From assembly GCF_016728505.1 (NCBI RefSeq), contig NZ_CP068159.1, positions 682,001 to 746,000 of the forward strand: DNA of 64,000 bases. Direction: 5' to 3'. This document shows, one piece after another, positions 35,865 through 44,727 of the stretch; position 1 is the first letter of the stretch, and each line of letters begins with the position of its first letter. The position numbers and the translations under genes were made by a program. The notes below the pieces were generated by a model. It was not told the DNA's origin. It did not search any database and saw only the letters and a list, made by a program, of their open reading frames with translations. This DNA comes from Corynebacterium riegelii (GTDB taxonomy: Bacteria; Actinomycetota; Actinomycetes; Mycobacteriales; Mycobacteriaceae).

Positions 35865-37307
35865 ATGAACACGCCTTCACCATTTTCCGACGCCTCCGAA
35901 AAACGCCAGCGCTGGATGTTCTTTGCCATCATCTCCCTGGGTCTGTTCATGATCAGTTTGGACAACTCGATCATGTACACGGCGCTGCCGACGATTAAGG
36001 AGCAGCTGGGGGCGTCGCAAAGCCAAGCCCTGTGGATTATTAATGCCTACCCGCTGGTGCTCTCCGGGCTGTTGTTAGGCACGGGCACCCTGGGGGACCG
36101 GGTGGGGCACCGCCTGATGTTTATGGTGGGGCTGATTGTGTTCGGCGCGGCCTCGCTCCTGGCGGCGTTTTCGCCGACGCCGGAGATGCTGGTTGCCGCG
36201 CGCGCGTTCCTAGGCATTGGTGGAGCGACGATGATGCCAGCCACGTTGGCCTTGATCAGCCTCACGTTCCCATACGGTCAGGAACGCAACACGGCGATCG
36301 GCCTGTGGAGCGCGGTCGCTGTGGTGGGTAACGCCATGGGCCCGGTAATAGGCGGTTTGCTGCTGGCGAAATTCTGGTGGGGCTCGCTGTTTCTGATCAA
36401 CGTGCCGGTGGTCATCATCGCACTGGTGGCTACTGCGCTACTCGCGCCGCCGAATGTGGCGAATAAGGCGAAGAAATGGGACGCAACGTCCTCTATCTAC
36501 TCCCTCATCGCCCTGTTGGGCATGACCGTGGCCATCAAGCAGGCGGCAAATCCAGAGCGCACGACCGTGGTCATGGCGGCTGCTGTGGTGGCGATGCTCT
36601 TGTTCGGCCTGCTGTTCCATTTCCGCCAGCAGCGCCTGACAGACCCGCTGCTCACGCTGGATATTTTCCGTTCCCCGATCTTTTTAGGTGGCGTGATTGC
36701 GGCGGGCGGAAGCATGTTCGTCTTCATCGGTGCGGAGCTGCATACGGTGCAGAAGCTGCAGCTGATTAATGGCTATTCGCCGCTGCACGCCGGCCTTGTC
36801 ATCATTGCGATGGCGCTTGGTGCACTGCCCGCGTCCATCCTCGGCGGCGCAAACCTGCACCGTATTGGTTTTCTGCCGTTGGTGTCGGGTGGGTTCGTGG
36901 GCGGTGGCGTCGGTACGCTGCTGCTCATCGCTGGGGAGAAGACCGGATCCCTGCCGCTGGAGATCCTCGCGCTGGCGCTGCTTGGGTTCAGTCTGGGTTT
37001 GGTGATGAGCGTGGCGTCCACGGCAATTATCGGCTCCGCACCCGCGCACCGCTCCGGCATGGCCGCCGGCGTGGAGGAGGTGGCCTACGAGTTCGGCGCG
37101 CTGATCACCGTGACCATTACCGGTGCGCTGATGGCACGCTGGCTGGCGCTGGGGGAGCCGACCATGGGGTACGAGGCGGCGTACGTTGACGCATACCAGG
37201 ACGTGTTGTGGCTGGTTGCAGGAATTTCGCTGCTGTTCGGGCTCATCACCTGGGTGTGTTTCTATAAAAACCCGAAGACGGCTTCGGACCTAGACTCGGC
37301 TACATGA
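35865..37307 (+). CDS. MFS drug/multidrug exporter (DHA2-like)
   Basis: This 480-residue protein has 12-14 membrane helices. The motif DNSIMYTALPTIKEQLGASQSQALWIINAYPLVLSG is the DHA2 (QacA/EmrB-like) start, and GDRVGHR after helix 2 is MFS motif A. It likely exports cationic or hydrophobic compounds using the proton gradient. The substrate is unknown. The start at 35865 opens the recognisable sequence; an in-frame extension upstream would run through the tRNA-Leu and is rejected. Its stop overlaps the glutaminase start (ATGA), so the two are co-translated. That pairing is not an obvious functional one. Confidence 0.9.
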   Translation: MNTPSPFSDASEKRQRWMFFAIISLGLFMISLDNSIMYTALPTIKEQLGASQSQALWIINAYPLVLSGLLLGTGTLGDRVGHRLMFMVGLIVFGAASLLAAFSPTPEMLVAARAFLGIGGATMMPATLALISLTFPYGQERNTAIGLWSAVAVVGNAMGPVIGGLLLAKFWWGSLFLINVPVVIIALVATALLAPPNVANKAKKWDATSSIYSLIALLGMTVAIKQAANPERTTVVMAAAVVAMLLFGLLFHFRQQRLTDPLLTLDIFRSPIFLGGVIAAGGSMFVFIGAELHTVQKLQLINGYSPLHAGLVIIAMALGALPASILGGANLHRIGFLPLVSGGFVGGGVGTLLLIAGEKTGSLPLEILALALLGFSLGLVMSVASTAIIGSAPAHRSGMAAGVEEVAYEFGALITVTITGALMARWLALGEPTMGYEAAYVDAYQDVLWLVAGISLLFGLITWVCFYKNPKTASDLDSAT

Positions 37308-38923
37308 CATCGCCGGTAACGCAGTACCTTCACACCATGTTGGATGCGGTGCGCGACCAGGATTCTGGTGAGCGCGCCGATTACATCGAGAAACTCAAAA
37401 ACGCCGACCCAGACAAGTTGGCGTTGGCGCTTTGTACTATCGACGGCCACGTGTACTCCGCCGGCGACACCGACTATGAGTTCTCCATCCAGTCCATTTC
37501 CAAGCCCTTTGTCTACGCGTTGGCGTTGGACATGTACGGCGCGGAAGAGGTGCACAAGTACGTCGGCGTGGAGCCCAGCGGTGAGGCGTTCAACCAGCTG
37601 TCCCTGGACAGCAAGGGGCGTCCGGCGAATCCGCTGATCAACGCGGGTGCCATTACGGTTAATCAGTTGATTGGCGGTCCTGAGATGGCCGTGGATAAGA
37701 GAGTGGAAAAGATCCGTGACTACTTCTCCCGTCTGGCGGGGCGCGAGCTGGCAGTGGATCAGGAGATCTTTGAGTCTGAAATGTCCACCGCGGACCGCAA
37801 CATGGCCTTGGCGCACCTGCTGCGTGAGGCGGACATGGTCACTGACCAGCCGCATGAGGCCGTATCCAGCTACATCAGCCAGTGTTCCGTGCTGGTCACG
37901 GTAAAGGATCTGGCGCTGATGGCCGCCACTTTGGCAAACGGTGGCACCCAGCCGGTGACGGGGGAGAAGATCCTGACCGCTGAGGCCTGCCGGGTCACGC
38001 AGGCGGTGATGGTCTCTGCCGGCATGTACGACGCTTCCGGCCGCTGGATGGTCAACGTGGGTATCCCGGCGAAGTCCGGCGTTGCGGGCGGTTTGATTGG
38101 CACGATGCCGGGACAGCTTGGCATTGCCTCGCTCAGCCCCCGGCTGGATGCGCAGGGCAATTCGGTGCGCGGCGTGAAGCTGTTCCGGGAGCTGTCCAGC
38201 GCGCTGGATCTGAACCTGGTGTCTTCGAACTTCTACTTCGCGCCGGGCATCCGTTCCGTGTCCAGTGTGGACGGCGCGACGGTGGTGGAGCTGCAAGGCA
38301 TGATCAACTTCGCTATTGCAGAAAAGAACTTGTATGCGTTACGACGCATGCGTTTAGCCCCCCGCCTCGTCCTGGATGTCTCCCGCGTGACCTCCTTTAA
38401 CAAAGCAGGCCGCGACCTGATCAAGGATGGCCTGATGCAGTTTAGGGACCAGGGCGTGGACGTGTCCATCTACGACCCGGACCAGGCGATGAGCGACTAC
38501 GAGTTTTCCGACGGCACCACCGCGCGTGCCATCCGCGAATTCACCACGTCGTTTTCCGTACCCGGCTCACGCGACGAGGTGTTTAGCGCCTTTACCAAGC
38601 CGAACGAGTGGTTCGACGGCGAGGACAGTGAGTTTGACGGGTTTGACGGGTTTGCTGAGTTTGAATCTGCGGATGTGGAGGAGTCCGACGACGGCACCCG
38701 CGTGGTGTGGAAAGCCGACGAAGACGATGACGCCGAGCTGGTTTTCGACTTCCACGACGACGAGTCCGGCTCCGGCCAAACCAAAGTCAGCCTCACGCGC
38801 AGAGGTGCCGGATCGGAGGAGAAAGGCTATGCGGATGCGGCGAAAGGCTGGCGCGAGCGCCTAGCCAAGGGGCTGCAGCCGTGGCTGAAGCGTGGCGAAG
38901 AAACCGATTCTGCTGAAAAATAG
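37304..38923 (+). CDS. glsA: Glutaminase fused to STAS and SRPBCC-like domains
   Basis: This 539-residue protein hydrolyses glutamine to glutamate and ammonia. The beta-lactamase-like glutaminase domain (about 1-305) has the catalytic Ser-Lys pair in SISKPF, plus NAGAI, the Tyr/Asn motifs and KSGVAGG. A STAS domain follows (about 322-415, ATVVELQGMINFAIAEKNLYAL). A third part (about 420-530) looks like an AHSA1/SRPBCC domain (GSRDEVFSAFTKPNEWF, then ADAAKGWRERLAKGLQPWL) with a very acidic insert. Plain bacterial glutaminases are about 310 residues. The fusion suggests regulation by partner binding. It overlaps the MFS gene by 4 nt. Confidence 0.92.
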   Translation: MTSPVTQYLHTMLDAVRDQDSGERADYIEKLKNADPDKLALALCTIDGHVYSAGDTDYEFSIQSISKPFVYALALDMYGAEEVHKYVGVEPSGEAFNQLSLDSKGRPANPLINAGAITVNQLIGGPEMAVDKRVEKIRDYFSRLAGRELAVDQEIFESEMSTADRNMALAHLLREADMVTDQPHEAVSSYISQCSVLVTVKDLALMAATLANGGTQPVTGEKILTAEACRVTQAVMVSAGMYDASGRWMVNVGIPAKSGVAGGLIGTMPGQLGIASLSPRLDAQGNSVRGVKLFRELSSALDLNLVSSNFYFAPGIRSVSSVDGATVVELQGMINFAIAEKNLYALRRMRLAPRLVLDVSRVTSFNKAGRDLIKDGLMQFRDQGVDVSIYDPDQAMSDYEFSDGTTARAIREFTTSFSVPGSRDEVFSAFTKPNEWFDGEDSEFDGFDGFAEFESADVEESDDGTRVVWKADEDDDAELVFDFHDDESGSGQTKVSLTRRGAGSEEKGYADAAKGWRERLAKGLQPWLKRGEETDSAEK

Positions 38924-38928
38924 GGCGC

Positions 38929-39600
38929 ATGCTTCCTTCCCAAACGCGCACAAGGCTTGGGGCGACCGTCGTTGCTTCCGCGTTGCTGCTTGCTGCCGGA
39001 TGCAGCGTTGGTGGGGAAGGCGCTGTGCCGTACTCGCAGCTTTTTAACGGCGTCACGTATAAAGGCGAGCCGGTTATTCCAGCTCCACAGGAAGACATGG
39101 AAGAGATGCTAGAAGCCTTCCTCGCCTCGGAAGCGGAAGGGTATGAGGAGCAGCTTGACCCACCCGAATGTGCCGAGCTGTATAGCGACCAGGGCCACGA
39201 GCTTGATCTTGAAAACCTGTCTCTAGATAAGACCGCGTTCGGTGCAGTCAAGCTCGACACCTTTTCCGTCAGGGTTTACAGCGAGAACGTATACGTCAAC
39301 CCCGAGGCGAAAAAGACACCCCAAGATGACCCTGAGTTAGCGGAAGCATGCCAGGACTTCTCCGTCACATCGGATCAGGGCACCATACATATCCACGTTG
39401 AGCCGATTCCGTTTAAGGGCAATACGGACAGAGGTTATGCCCACAAGCAGGTGACCGAAAGCGATGGCATGGAGTATGAAGGCTTCTACACAGCCGCTTG
39501 GAAAAACGACGCTTTTGTCACGCTCTACCACTCGGCGGTTGACCAGGAATCTATCGACGCTGGGTTTGAAACCCTGAACATGGTCCTCGACCGCCTGTAG
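38929..39600 (+). CDS. Tandem lipoprotein paralog 1
   Basis: This 223-residue protein is the first of three adjacent paralogs. It has a lipoprotein signal peptide with lipobox LAAGC. The mature part contains PYSQLFNGVTYKGEPVI, QLDPPECAELY, IEPIPFKGNTDRGYAH-type and ESIDAGFETLNMVLDRL segments shared with paralogs 2 and 3. I do not recognise the family. The two Cys residues in the mature part (PPEC and a later C near EACQDF) are kept in paralog 2 and could form a disulfide. It follows glsA by 5 nt. Confidence 0.8.
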   Translation: MLPSQTRTRLGATVVASALLLAAGCSVGGEGAVPYSQLFNGVTYKGEPVIPAPQEDMEEMLEAFLASEAEGYEEQLDPPECAELYSDQGHELDLENLSLDKTAFGAVKLDTFSVRVYSENVYVNPEAKKTPQDDPELAEACQDFSVTSDQGTIHIHVEPIPFKGNTDRGYAHKQVTESDGMEYEGFYTAAWKNDAFVTLYHSAVDQESIDAGFETLNMVLDRL

Positions 39601-39634
39601 ACCGCTTGTAACCTCCAGAACCCAAAGGAGCAAC

Positions 39635-40339
39635 ATGTCCACCATCCGCCAGTGCAAAAAGTTTGGAAGTGTCCTCGTAATATCCTCGCTGCTGCTTGCG
39701 GCCGGATGCAGCACTGGTGGGGAAACGGGTGGCCAAGAAGCTGCCGCACATGCCGCCTCGGCTGTGCCTTACCCGCAGCTTCTTGAGGGCATCACGTACA
39801 AAGGGCAGCCAGTTGTTGTGGCTTCGCCGGAGGAGCTGGAAGAGACGATACAAACTTTCGGTGAATGGGGACCGGGCGGGTTCGAAATACAGCTTGACCC
39901 ACCCGAATGCGGACCGCTGTATGGGGGCGATGGCCTGAAATATAATTTTGAAAAGCTATCCCCAGAAACGTTCACAGTTGCTACTGCTGAGACCGATGGG
40001 TTTTCCGTCAGGGTGTACAACAAGGACGCCTACCTCAACCCGGAGGCGAAGAAGCTGCCCCAGGATGATCCGAAATTGGCCAAAACATGCCAGGACTACT
40101 CCATTACAACGGAGTACGGCACCATACAGAGCCACATTGAGGCGCTTCCGTTTAAGGGCAATACGGACAGAGGCTACGCCCATATCCAGACCAGCCAGAG
40201 CGACGACATGGAATATGAAATGTTCTATACAGCCGCTTGGAAAGACGACGCTTACGTCACGCTGTCTCACACGGCAGTTGACCCGGAATCCATCGACGCA
40301 GGGTTTGAAACCCTAAACATGATCCTCGACCGCTTGTAG
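39635..40339 (+). CDS. Tandem lipoprotein paralog 2
   Basis: This 234-residue lipoprotein (lipobox LAAGC) is close to paralog 1 over its whole length. It keeps LDPPEC, the CQDYS cysteine, PFKGNTDRGYAH and SIDAGFETLNMILDRL. The 34-bp spacers before this gene and before paralog 3 are identical, including the AAAGGAG ribosome binding site, which points to recent tandem duplication. The divergent segment is mainly residues 30-60 after the lipobox. Confidence 0.8.
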   Translation: MSTIRQCKKFGSVLVISSLLLAAGCSTGGETGGQEAAAHAASAVPYPQLLEGITYKGQPVVVASPEELEETIQTFGEWGPGGFEIQLDPPECGPLYGGDGLKYNFEKLSPETFTVATAETDGFSVRVYNKDAYLNPEAKKLPQDDPKLAKTCQDYSITTEYGTIQSHIEALPFKGNTDRGYAHIQTSQSDDMEYEMFYTAAWKDDAYVTLSHTAVDPESIDAGFETLNMILDRL

Positions 40340-40373
40340 ACCGCTTGTAACCTCCAGAACCCAAAGGAGCAAC

Positions 40374-41135
40374 ATGTTGACTTCCCGCACGTTCAAGAAG
40401 ATTGGAAGCACCCTCTTTACAGCCTCGCTGTTGTTCGCGGCGAGCTGCAGCACTGATGGCCAAGAAGCTGCAGCGCCAGCCGACCCGGAAGCGTCGGCGG
40501 TGTCTGCTGAAACTAGTGCAGCGGACGCCGCAACAACCGAAACATCTGCCGCCCCGGATGTGGAATTCTCGCAGCTTCTGGACGGCGTTACCTACAAAGG
40601 CCAGCAGGTCCTCAGAATTTCGCAGGAGGGGATCGAGGACTACATACGGCAAGCGCGGGAAACTGAAGTTGATTATGACGCGCAGTTTGACCCACCCGAG
40701 TGCGCCGATGCGTTTGAGCACAACGCGGAGGACTACGACCCCGAAAAGCTGAACCTAGAAACCCTTACTATTGGTGACCTACAGACGGACGGGTTCTCCC
40801 TCGTCGCGTTCAGTAGGGACGCGCTCAAAGACGGTATCGACGCTACGTGGGACCCGTCAGACTTCTCCAAGTGCCAGAAGTACTCTTACACCGCACCGGG
40901 GCTTGGCACGATGCACGTGAGCATCGAGGAGCTTCCGTTTGAGGGCAACGTGGAGAATGGGTACGCGATTATCCAGCGGATTGAAGAGGACGGCTCGGGA
41001 CTTGAACCTCTTGACGCCTACAACACGGTTGCAGTGAAAAACGGTGCGCAGGTCAACGTCAACCTCACCGTAGTTACTGATGAAAACACCGCCGCCGCCA
41101 ACGAAACACTGAACATGGTCCTTGACCGCTTGTAG
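40374..41135 (+). CDS. Tandem lipoprotein paralog 3
   Basis: This 253-residue protein is the most divergent of the three. The signal peptide has lipobox FAASC. A longer Ala/Ser/Thr-rich linker (about 25-62) follows. EFSQLLDGVTYKGQQVL, FDPPECADAF and LPFEGNVENGYA keep the family pattern, and it ends LNMVLDRL. Its upstream 34-bp spacer is identical to that of paralog 2. It may have taken on a different role. Confidence 0.8.
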   Translation: MLTSRTFKKIGSTLFTASLLFAASCSTDGQEAAAPADPEASAVSAETSAADAATTETSAAPDVEFSQLLDGVTYKGQQVLRISQEGIEDYIRQARETEVDYDAQFDPPECADAFEHNAEDYDPEKLNLETLTIGDLQTDGFSLVAFSRDALKDGIDATWDPSDFSKCQKYSYTAPGLGTMHVSIEELPFEGNVENGYAIIQRIEEDGSGLEPLDAYNTVAVKNGAQVNVNLTVVTDENTAAANETLNMVLDRL

Positions 41136-41166
41136 GCCGTTTGTAGGCCGCGAACGGGCCGCGTAC

Positions 41167-41235
41167 GGAAAATAAGTAGCGTTCAACCCAGAAAATAAGT
41201 AGTCTTCAACCCGGAAAATTGGTAGCGTTCGCGCT
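41167..41235 (+). promoter_or_regulatory. Three 23-bp iterons ahead of the DUF4143 gene
   Basis: GAAAAT(A/T)(A/G)GTAG begins units at 41168, 41191 and 41214, exactly 23 bp apart, and the last runs into the ATG at 41236. They could be operator iterons. They also resemble the 22-bp GGTAGC units at the IS21 ends. Confidence 0.6.
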
Positions 41236-42477
41236 ATGGGTTACTTGCCAAGAGTTGTGGACATGCAGCTTGACCAGCTCTTACCGTATGTTTCCGCGAT
41301 TGCTATCGAGGGGCCAAAAGGCGTCGGCAAAACAGAGACAGCCGCGCGCCGGGCGAAGACGGTGCTGAGGTTGGATGAAAGCGCGGATGCCGCTGCGTTG
41401 GCGTCGGACCCTTCGTTTAGCTCGTTTCCAAAACCGTTGCTTATTGATGAATGGCAGGTGGAACCACAGTCTTGGAACCGTGTGCGTAGAGCGGTGGATG
41501 ACGGCGCCGAGGCCAGCAGTTTTCCGCTGACAGGCTCGGCCACGCCGGTGGCAGGCACCGATACGCATAGTGGCGCCGCTCGAATTATTTCGTTGCGTAT
41601 GCGTCCACTGGCTTTGTTTGAGCGCCCGGGCTGGCAGGCAAATATTAGTCTGCGGGACCTCTTTCAAGGCACAGCTGATGTCAGCGGTTCTACGGAGAAA
41701 ACTCTGACTGATTACATCGAAGCCATTGCCAGCGGTGGCTTCCCTGGCTTCATGCAGGCACCCCAGCTGGTGAGAGAACAGCAGCTGGATTCCTATCTTG
41801 CGCGGATTGTGGATAGGGACTTGCCGGATCAGGGATATACGGTGCGCAATGCGGCGTCGTTAATGAATTGGCTGGCGGCGTACGCGGCGGCAAGCTCCAC
41901 TACGACGAGCTACCAGGAAATTTTGGATGCGGCGACGCCTGGAGACGCTGACAAGCCAGCAAAGACCACCACCATGAAGTACCGCGAAAAACTTGCAGAG
42001 ATTTGGATGCTGGATCCGGTGCCTGCATGGGATTTCCGTCGTTCACCGTTTGCCGGTTTGGCACGTGCGCCGAAGCACCAGCTGGCGGACCCTGCTTTTG
42101 TGCTGCGGTTGTTGAAGATTCCGGCGAAGAAATTAAGCACCCGCTTTAACTACATGTTGGGGCCGCTGTTTGAGTCGCTTGCTACATTGTCGGCTCGTGT
42201 TGCTGCCCAGGCAGTTTTTGGCAGCGTGTCACATTTCCGCACGTCTAAGGGGGATCGGGAAATTGATCTGATTGTCCAAAACGCGGATGGGGACATCATT
42301 GCCATTGAGGTCAAGCTCAGCGTGGACGTGGATGATGAGGATGTGCGGCACCTGCTGTGGTTCCGCGAGCAACTTCCAGAGGATGTGGTGGACACCGTGG
42401 TGTTGACTACCGGGACGCGGGCGTATCGGCGCGCGGATGGGGTTGCGGTGATCCCGCTGGCTATGTTTGGCCCCTAG
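41236..42477 (+). CDS. AAA_14/DUF4143 ATP-binding protein
   Basis: This 413-residue protein has a P-loop GPKGVGKT (about residue 26-33) and Walker B PLLIDEWQ, as in the AAA_14 group. The DUF4143 part (about 200-400) ends with a nuclease-like fold: SKGDREIDLIV and IIAIEVKLS give the E-D-ExK layout of PD-(D/E)XK enzymes. Such genes are widespread and often single. Their role is not settled, with suggestions including toxin, defence and mobile-element functions. The start lies directly behind three 23-bp iterons and has no ribosome binding site. It follows the lipoproteins by 100 bp and does not look co-regulated with them. Confidence 0.88.
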   Translation: MGYLPRVVDMQLDQLLPYVSAIAIEGPKGVGKTETAARRAKTVLRLDESADAAALASDPSFSSFPKPLLIDEWQVEPQSWNRVRRAVDDGAEASSFPLTGSATPVAGTDTHSGAARIISLRMRPLALFERPGWQANISLRDLFQGTADVSGSTEKTLTDYIEAIASGGFPGFMQAPQLVREQQLDSYLARIVDRDLPDQGYTVRNAASLMNWLAAYAAASSTTTSYQEILDAATPGDADKPAKTTTMKYREKLAEIWMLDPVPAWDFRRSPFAGLARAPKHQLADPAFVLRLLKIPAKKLSTRFNYMLGPLFESLATLSARVAAQAVFGSVSHFRTSKGDREIDLIVQNADGDIIAIEVKLSVDVDDEDVRHLLWFREQLPEDVVDTVVLTTGTRAYRRADGVAVIPLAMFGP

Positions 42478-42487
42478 ACTGGCCAGC

Positions 42488-43726
42488 ATGATTGACAACA
42501 CAATTTGGTGGCACGTCTATCCTCTTGGGGCAACGGGGGCGCCGATTCGTGACCGCGGGGACAACCCGCAGGATGCCGCCCACCGCCTGCCCAAGTTGGA
42601 GGCGTGGCTGGATTACCTGATTGAGCTGGGCTGCAACGGCCTGCTCCTCGGCCCGATTTTTCAGTCCGTGGGCCACGGTTATGACACGTTGGATTACTAC
42701 ACAATCGATTCCCGCCTGGGCACCAACGAGGACTTCGACCACCTTATGGCCGCCTGCAACGAGCGCGGCATCCGCGTGATGCTGGATGGCGTGTTCAACC
42801 ACGTCGCTCGCACACACCCGTGGGTGGCGGAGGGCCTGGCCGGCGATACGGATTGGGAGGGCCACGCGGAGCTTGCCACGCTGCACCACGCTGACCAGCG
42901 GGTCAAGGACCATGTGGTGGACATCATGTGCCACTGGCTACGCCGCGGTATTGCGGGTTGGCGTCTGGACGTTGCGTATTCCGTCCCGCCCGAGTTCTGG
43001 TGCGAGGTGCTCGCCCGGGTCCGCGAGGAGTTCCCGCATGCGATGTTTCTTGGCGAGGTCATCCACGGCGACTACGCCGAAATCACCCAAGCCGGCACCC
43101 TGGATGCCGTCACGCAGTATGAGCTGTGGAAGGGCATCTGGTCTTCGCTGGTAGATGGGAATTTTTGGGAGCTTGCGCATGCGCTTGAGCGTCATAACGC
43201 AATCGCCCAGCAGGTGCTGACCAACACGTTCATTGGTAACCATGACGTGGACCGGATCGCGTCCAAGGTGGGGCAGGACAAGCTGCCGCTGGCCATGGCG
43301 ATTCTCATGATGGTGCCCGGCATGCCCAGCATCTATTACGGCGATGAGCAGGGCTTCGAGGGCCTGCGCACGGAGGGTTTCGCCGCCGACGACAGCGTCC
43401 GCCCGCCGCTTCCCGACAACCCAGGTGAGCTCTCCCCGATGGGTTGGTGGATCTACAGGCAGTGGCAGGAGCTCATTGCTTTCCGACGCCAAAACGCACC
43501 CCTCACCCACGCCACCTTAGAAGTCCTCGACAAAACCAACGAAACGATCAGCTTCGTCTGCCGCACCGGCGCCGGCGCTGGTGTTGTTGATGGCGCTGGT
43601 GTTGTTGATGGCGCTGGTTTCGGCGCTGACGCTGGCTCGCAGCAGCTGCAGCTGGATGCGTGGCTGACCCCCACCCCGGGTGTGCGCATCCACGCAGGCG
43701 GCAACACCCTCTACGAGTGGACCTAA
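42488..43726 (+). CDS. Glycoside hydrolase family 13 enzyme
   Basis: This 412-residue alpha-amylase family protein acts on alpha-glucosidic bonds. The four GH13 regions are visible: DGVFNH (I), GWRLDVA (II, nucleophile Asp), FLGEVI (III, acid Glu) and FIGNHDVDR (IV). There is no signal peptide, so it is cytoplasmic, perhaps acting on maltodextrin, trehalose or glycogen fragments. Specificity cannot be assigned. The C-terminal domain has a low-complexity insert (GAGVVDGAGVVDGAG) encoded by a perfect DNA repeat. The start at 42488 opens the conserved WWHVYPLG. A CTAACCAG unit including the stop codon is repeated 12 bp on. Confidence 0.93.
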   Translation: MIDNTIWWHVYPLGATGAPIRDRGDNPQDAAHRLPKLEAWLDYLIELGCNGLLLGPIFQSVGHGYDTLDYYTIDSRLGTNEDFDHLMAACNERGIRVMLDGVFNHVARTHPWVAEGLAGDTDWEGHAELATLHHADQRVKDHVVDIMCHWLRRGIAGWRLDVAYSVPPEFWCEVLARVREEFPHAMFLGEVIHGDYAEITQAGTLDAVTQYELWKGIWSSLVDGNFWELAHALERHNAIAQQVLTNTFIGNHDVDRIASKVGQDKLPLAMAILMMVPGMPSIYYGDEQGFEGLRTEGFAADDSVRPPLPDNPGELSPMGWWIYRQWQELIAFRRQNAPLTHATLEVLDKTNETISFVCRTGAGAGVVDGAGVVDGAGFGADAGSQQLQLDAWLTPTPGVRIHAGGNTLYEWT

Positions 43727-43792
43727 CCAGCGCGCTAACCAGGGACGGGCGAACCGCCCAGCCGTACCGCCCGGCCGTGACGCCCTCTCGGA

Positions 43793-43910
43793 ACAAATAT
43801 GCAGGGGAAGATATGCAGGAGTAATGGTCAGAGCGTTTTTTCAATAAGAGGTCCGTTAATGAAAATGGCCCGTGACCTGCAGACCTGCATATCTTCCCCT
43901 GCATATCTGT
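43793..43910 (-). repeat. 118-bp palindromic repeat, copy B
   Basis: Inverted relative to copies A and C. The 27-bp ends are inverted repeats with one difference. It lies between the convergent GH13 and 44023 genes. The interior keeps TCATTAAC and TTATTGAAAAAACG (on the opposite strand). Confidence 0.92.
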
Positions 43911-43982
43911 GTTTCCCGAGGTGCCGCGGGCCGCGCCCGAGGCCGTGCCATCGGGCCGCCGGGGAGATTTCCGCGGGGTCCG

Positions 43983-44030
43983 GGTTAGTTGAGCGGTTAG
44001 TTGAGCCGGTTAGTTGATGCGGTTAGTTGA
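43983..44030. repeat. Four GGTTAGTTGA units across a stop codon
   Basis: GGTTAGTTGA occurs at 43983, 43995, 44008 and 44021 (period 12-13 bp). The last unit contains the stop codon of the minus-strand gene, so the 3' end of that gene is reiterated downstream. Confidence 0.85.
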
Positions 44031-44649
44031 TGCCAGGCACCTTGACGTTGAAGAAGTCGAGGATGGCGGCTAGGGCTTGGCGAAGCATCGCCAAGACATC
44101 CGGCAACACCACAGTGCCAACGCCATTGACCGGGACCTCGAAGGACGGCGCGCCAGCAGGGGCGAGCACGATGGTGTTCTGCGCCGCCGGTGCCGCAGGT
44201 GCGGGGGCTGCCGGTGCGGGGGCCTGCTGCTGCGGCTGGCCCTGCTGGCCTTGGCGCGGTGCCTGCTGCTGCGGCTGGCCCTGGTTGTTCTGGGGTGCGC
44301 GCTGGTTGTTCTGCGCGGTGCCGCCGCCTGCGTTGCCGGAGCCACCAGCGTTGTTGCCGCTGCCTTTGAGGCCGCAGCGGTTGGCGGCTTCGTCGACACG
44401 CGCGAGCGCATTGAGGATCTGCGGACCGCGGCTGTCAAAGCGGGCGACGGTCTGCGCCTGGCGGACCTTGGAGTTGTAGTCCGCCTCGTTGGTCCAGTAG
44501 CGCTTCGCTTGGTCGCAGGAGATGGGGCCGGAGGGGAGTTTCGCCAAAGCGTCGTCAATCATGTCGGCCTGGGCGGCCGGTGCCAGCGCAATCGTGCTGG
44601 CCACGGCGGCGCTGAGGGCAAGGGTGCGTGCAGAGAAAGGATTTCGCAT
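44023..44649 (-). CDS. Secreted Gln/Pro/Ala-rich protein
   Basis: This 208-residue protein has a signal peptide (cleavage after AQA, about residue 29). The mature N-terminal domain (about 30-98) has two Cys residues (ISCDQAKRYW and AANRCGLKG) and is helical. The middle (about 100-155) is low-complexity Gln/Asn/Gly/Pro (NNQGQPQQQAPRQGQQGQPQQQ). The C-terminal 50 residues are hydrophobic and amphipathic (VLPDVLAMLRQALAAILDFFNV). No family is recognised. ATG 44649 lacks a ribosome binding site; CATACT about 12 bp ahead suggests a leaderless message. Confidence 0.75.
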   Translation of the reverse strand: MRNPFSARTLALSAAVASTIALAPAAQADMIDDALAKLPSGPISCDQAKRYWTNEADYNSKVRQAQTVARFDSRGPQILNALARVDEAANRCGLKGSGNNAGGSGNAGGGTAQNNQRAPQNNQGQPQQQAPRQGQQGQPQQQAPAPAAPAPAAPAAQNTIVLAPAGAPSFEVPVNGVGTVVLPDVLAMLRQALAAILDFFNVKVPGIN

Positions 44650-44727
44650 GCACGACAGTATGTCACGGAAGTGACGCAAGTGTCACCTGTGACAGCGCGC
44701 AAACGCGCGCAAACGCGCGCGACCGCG

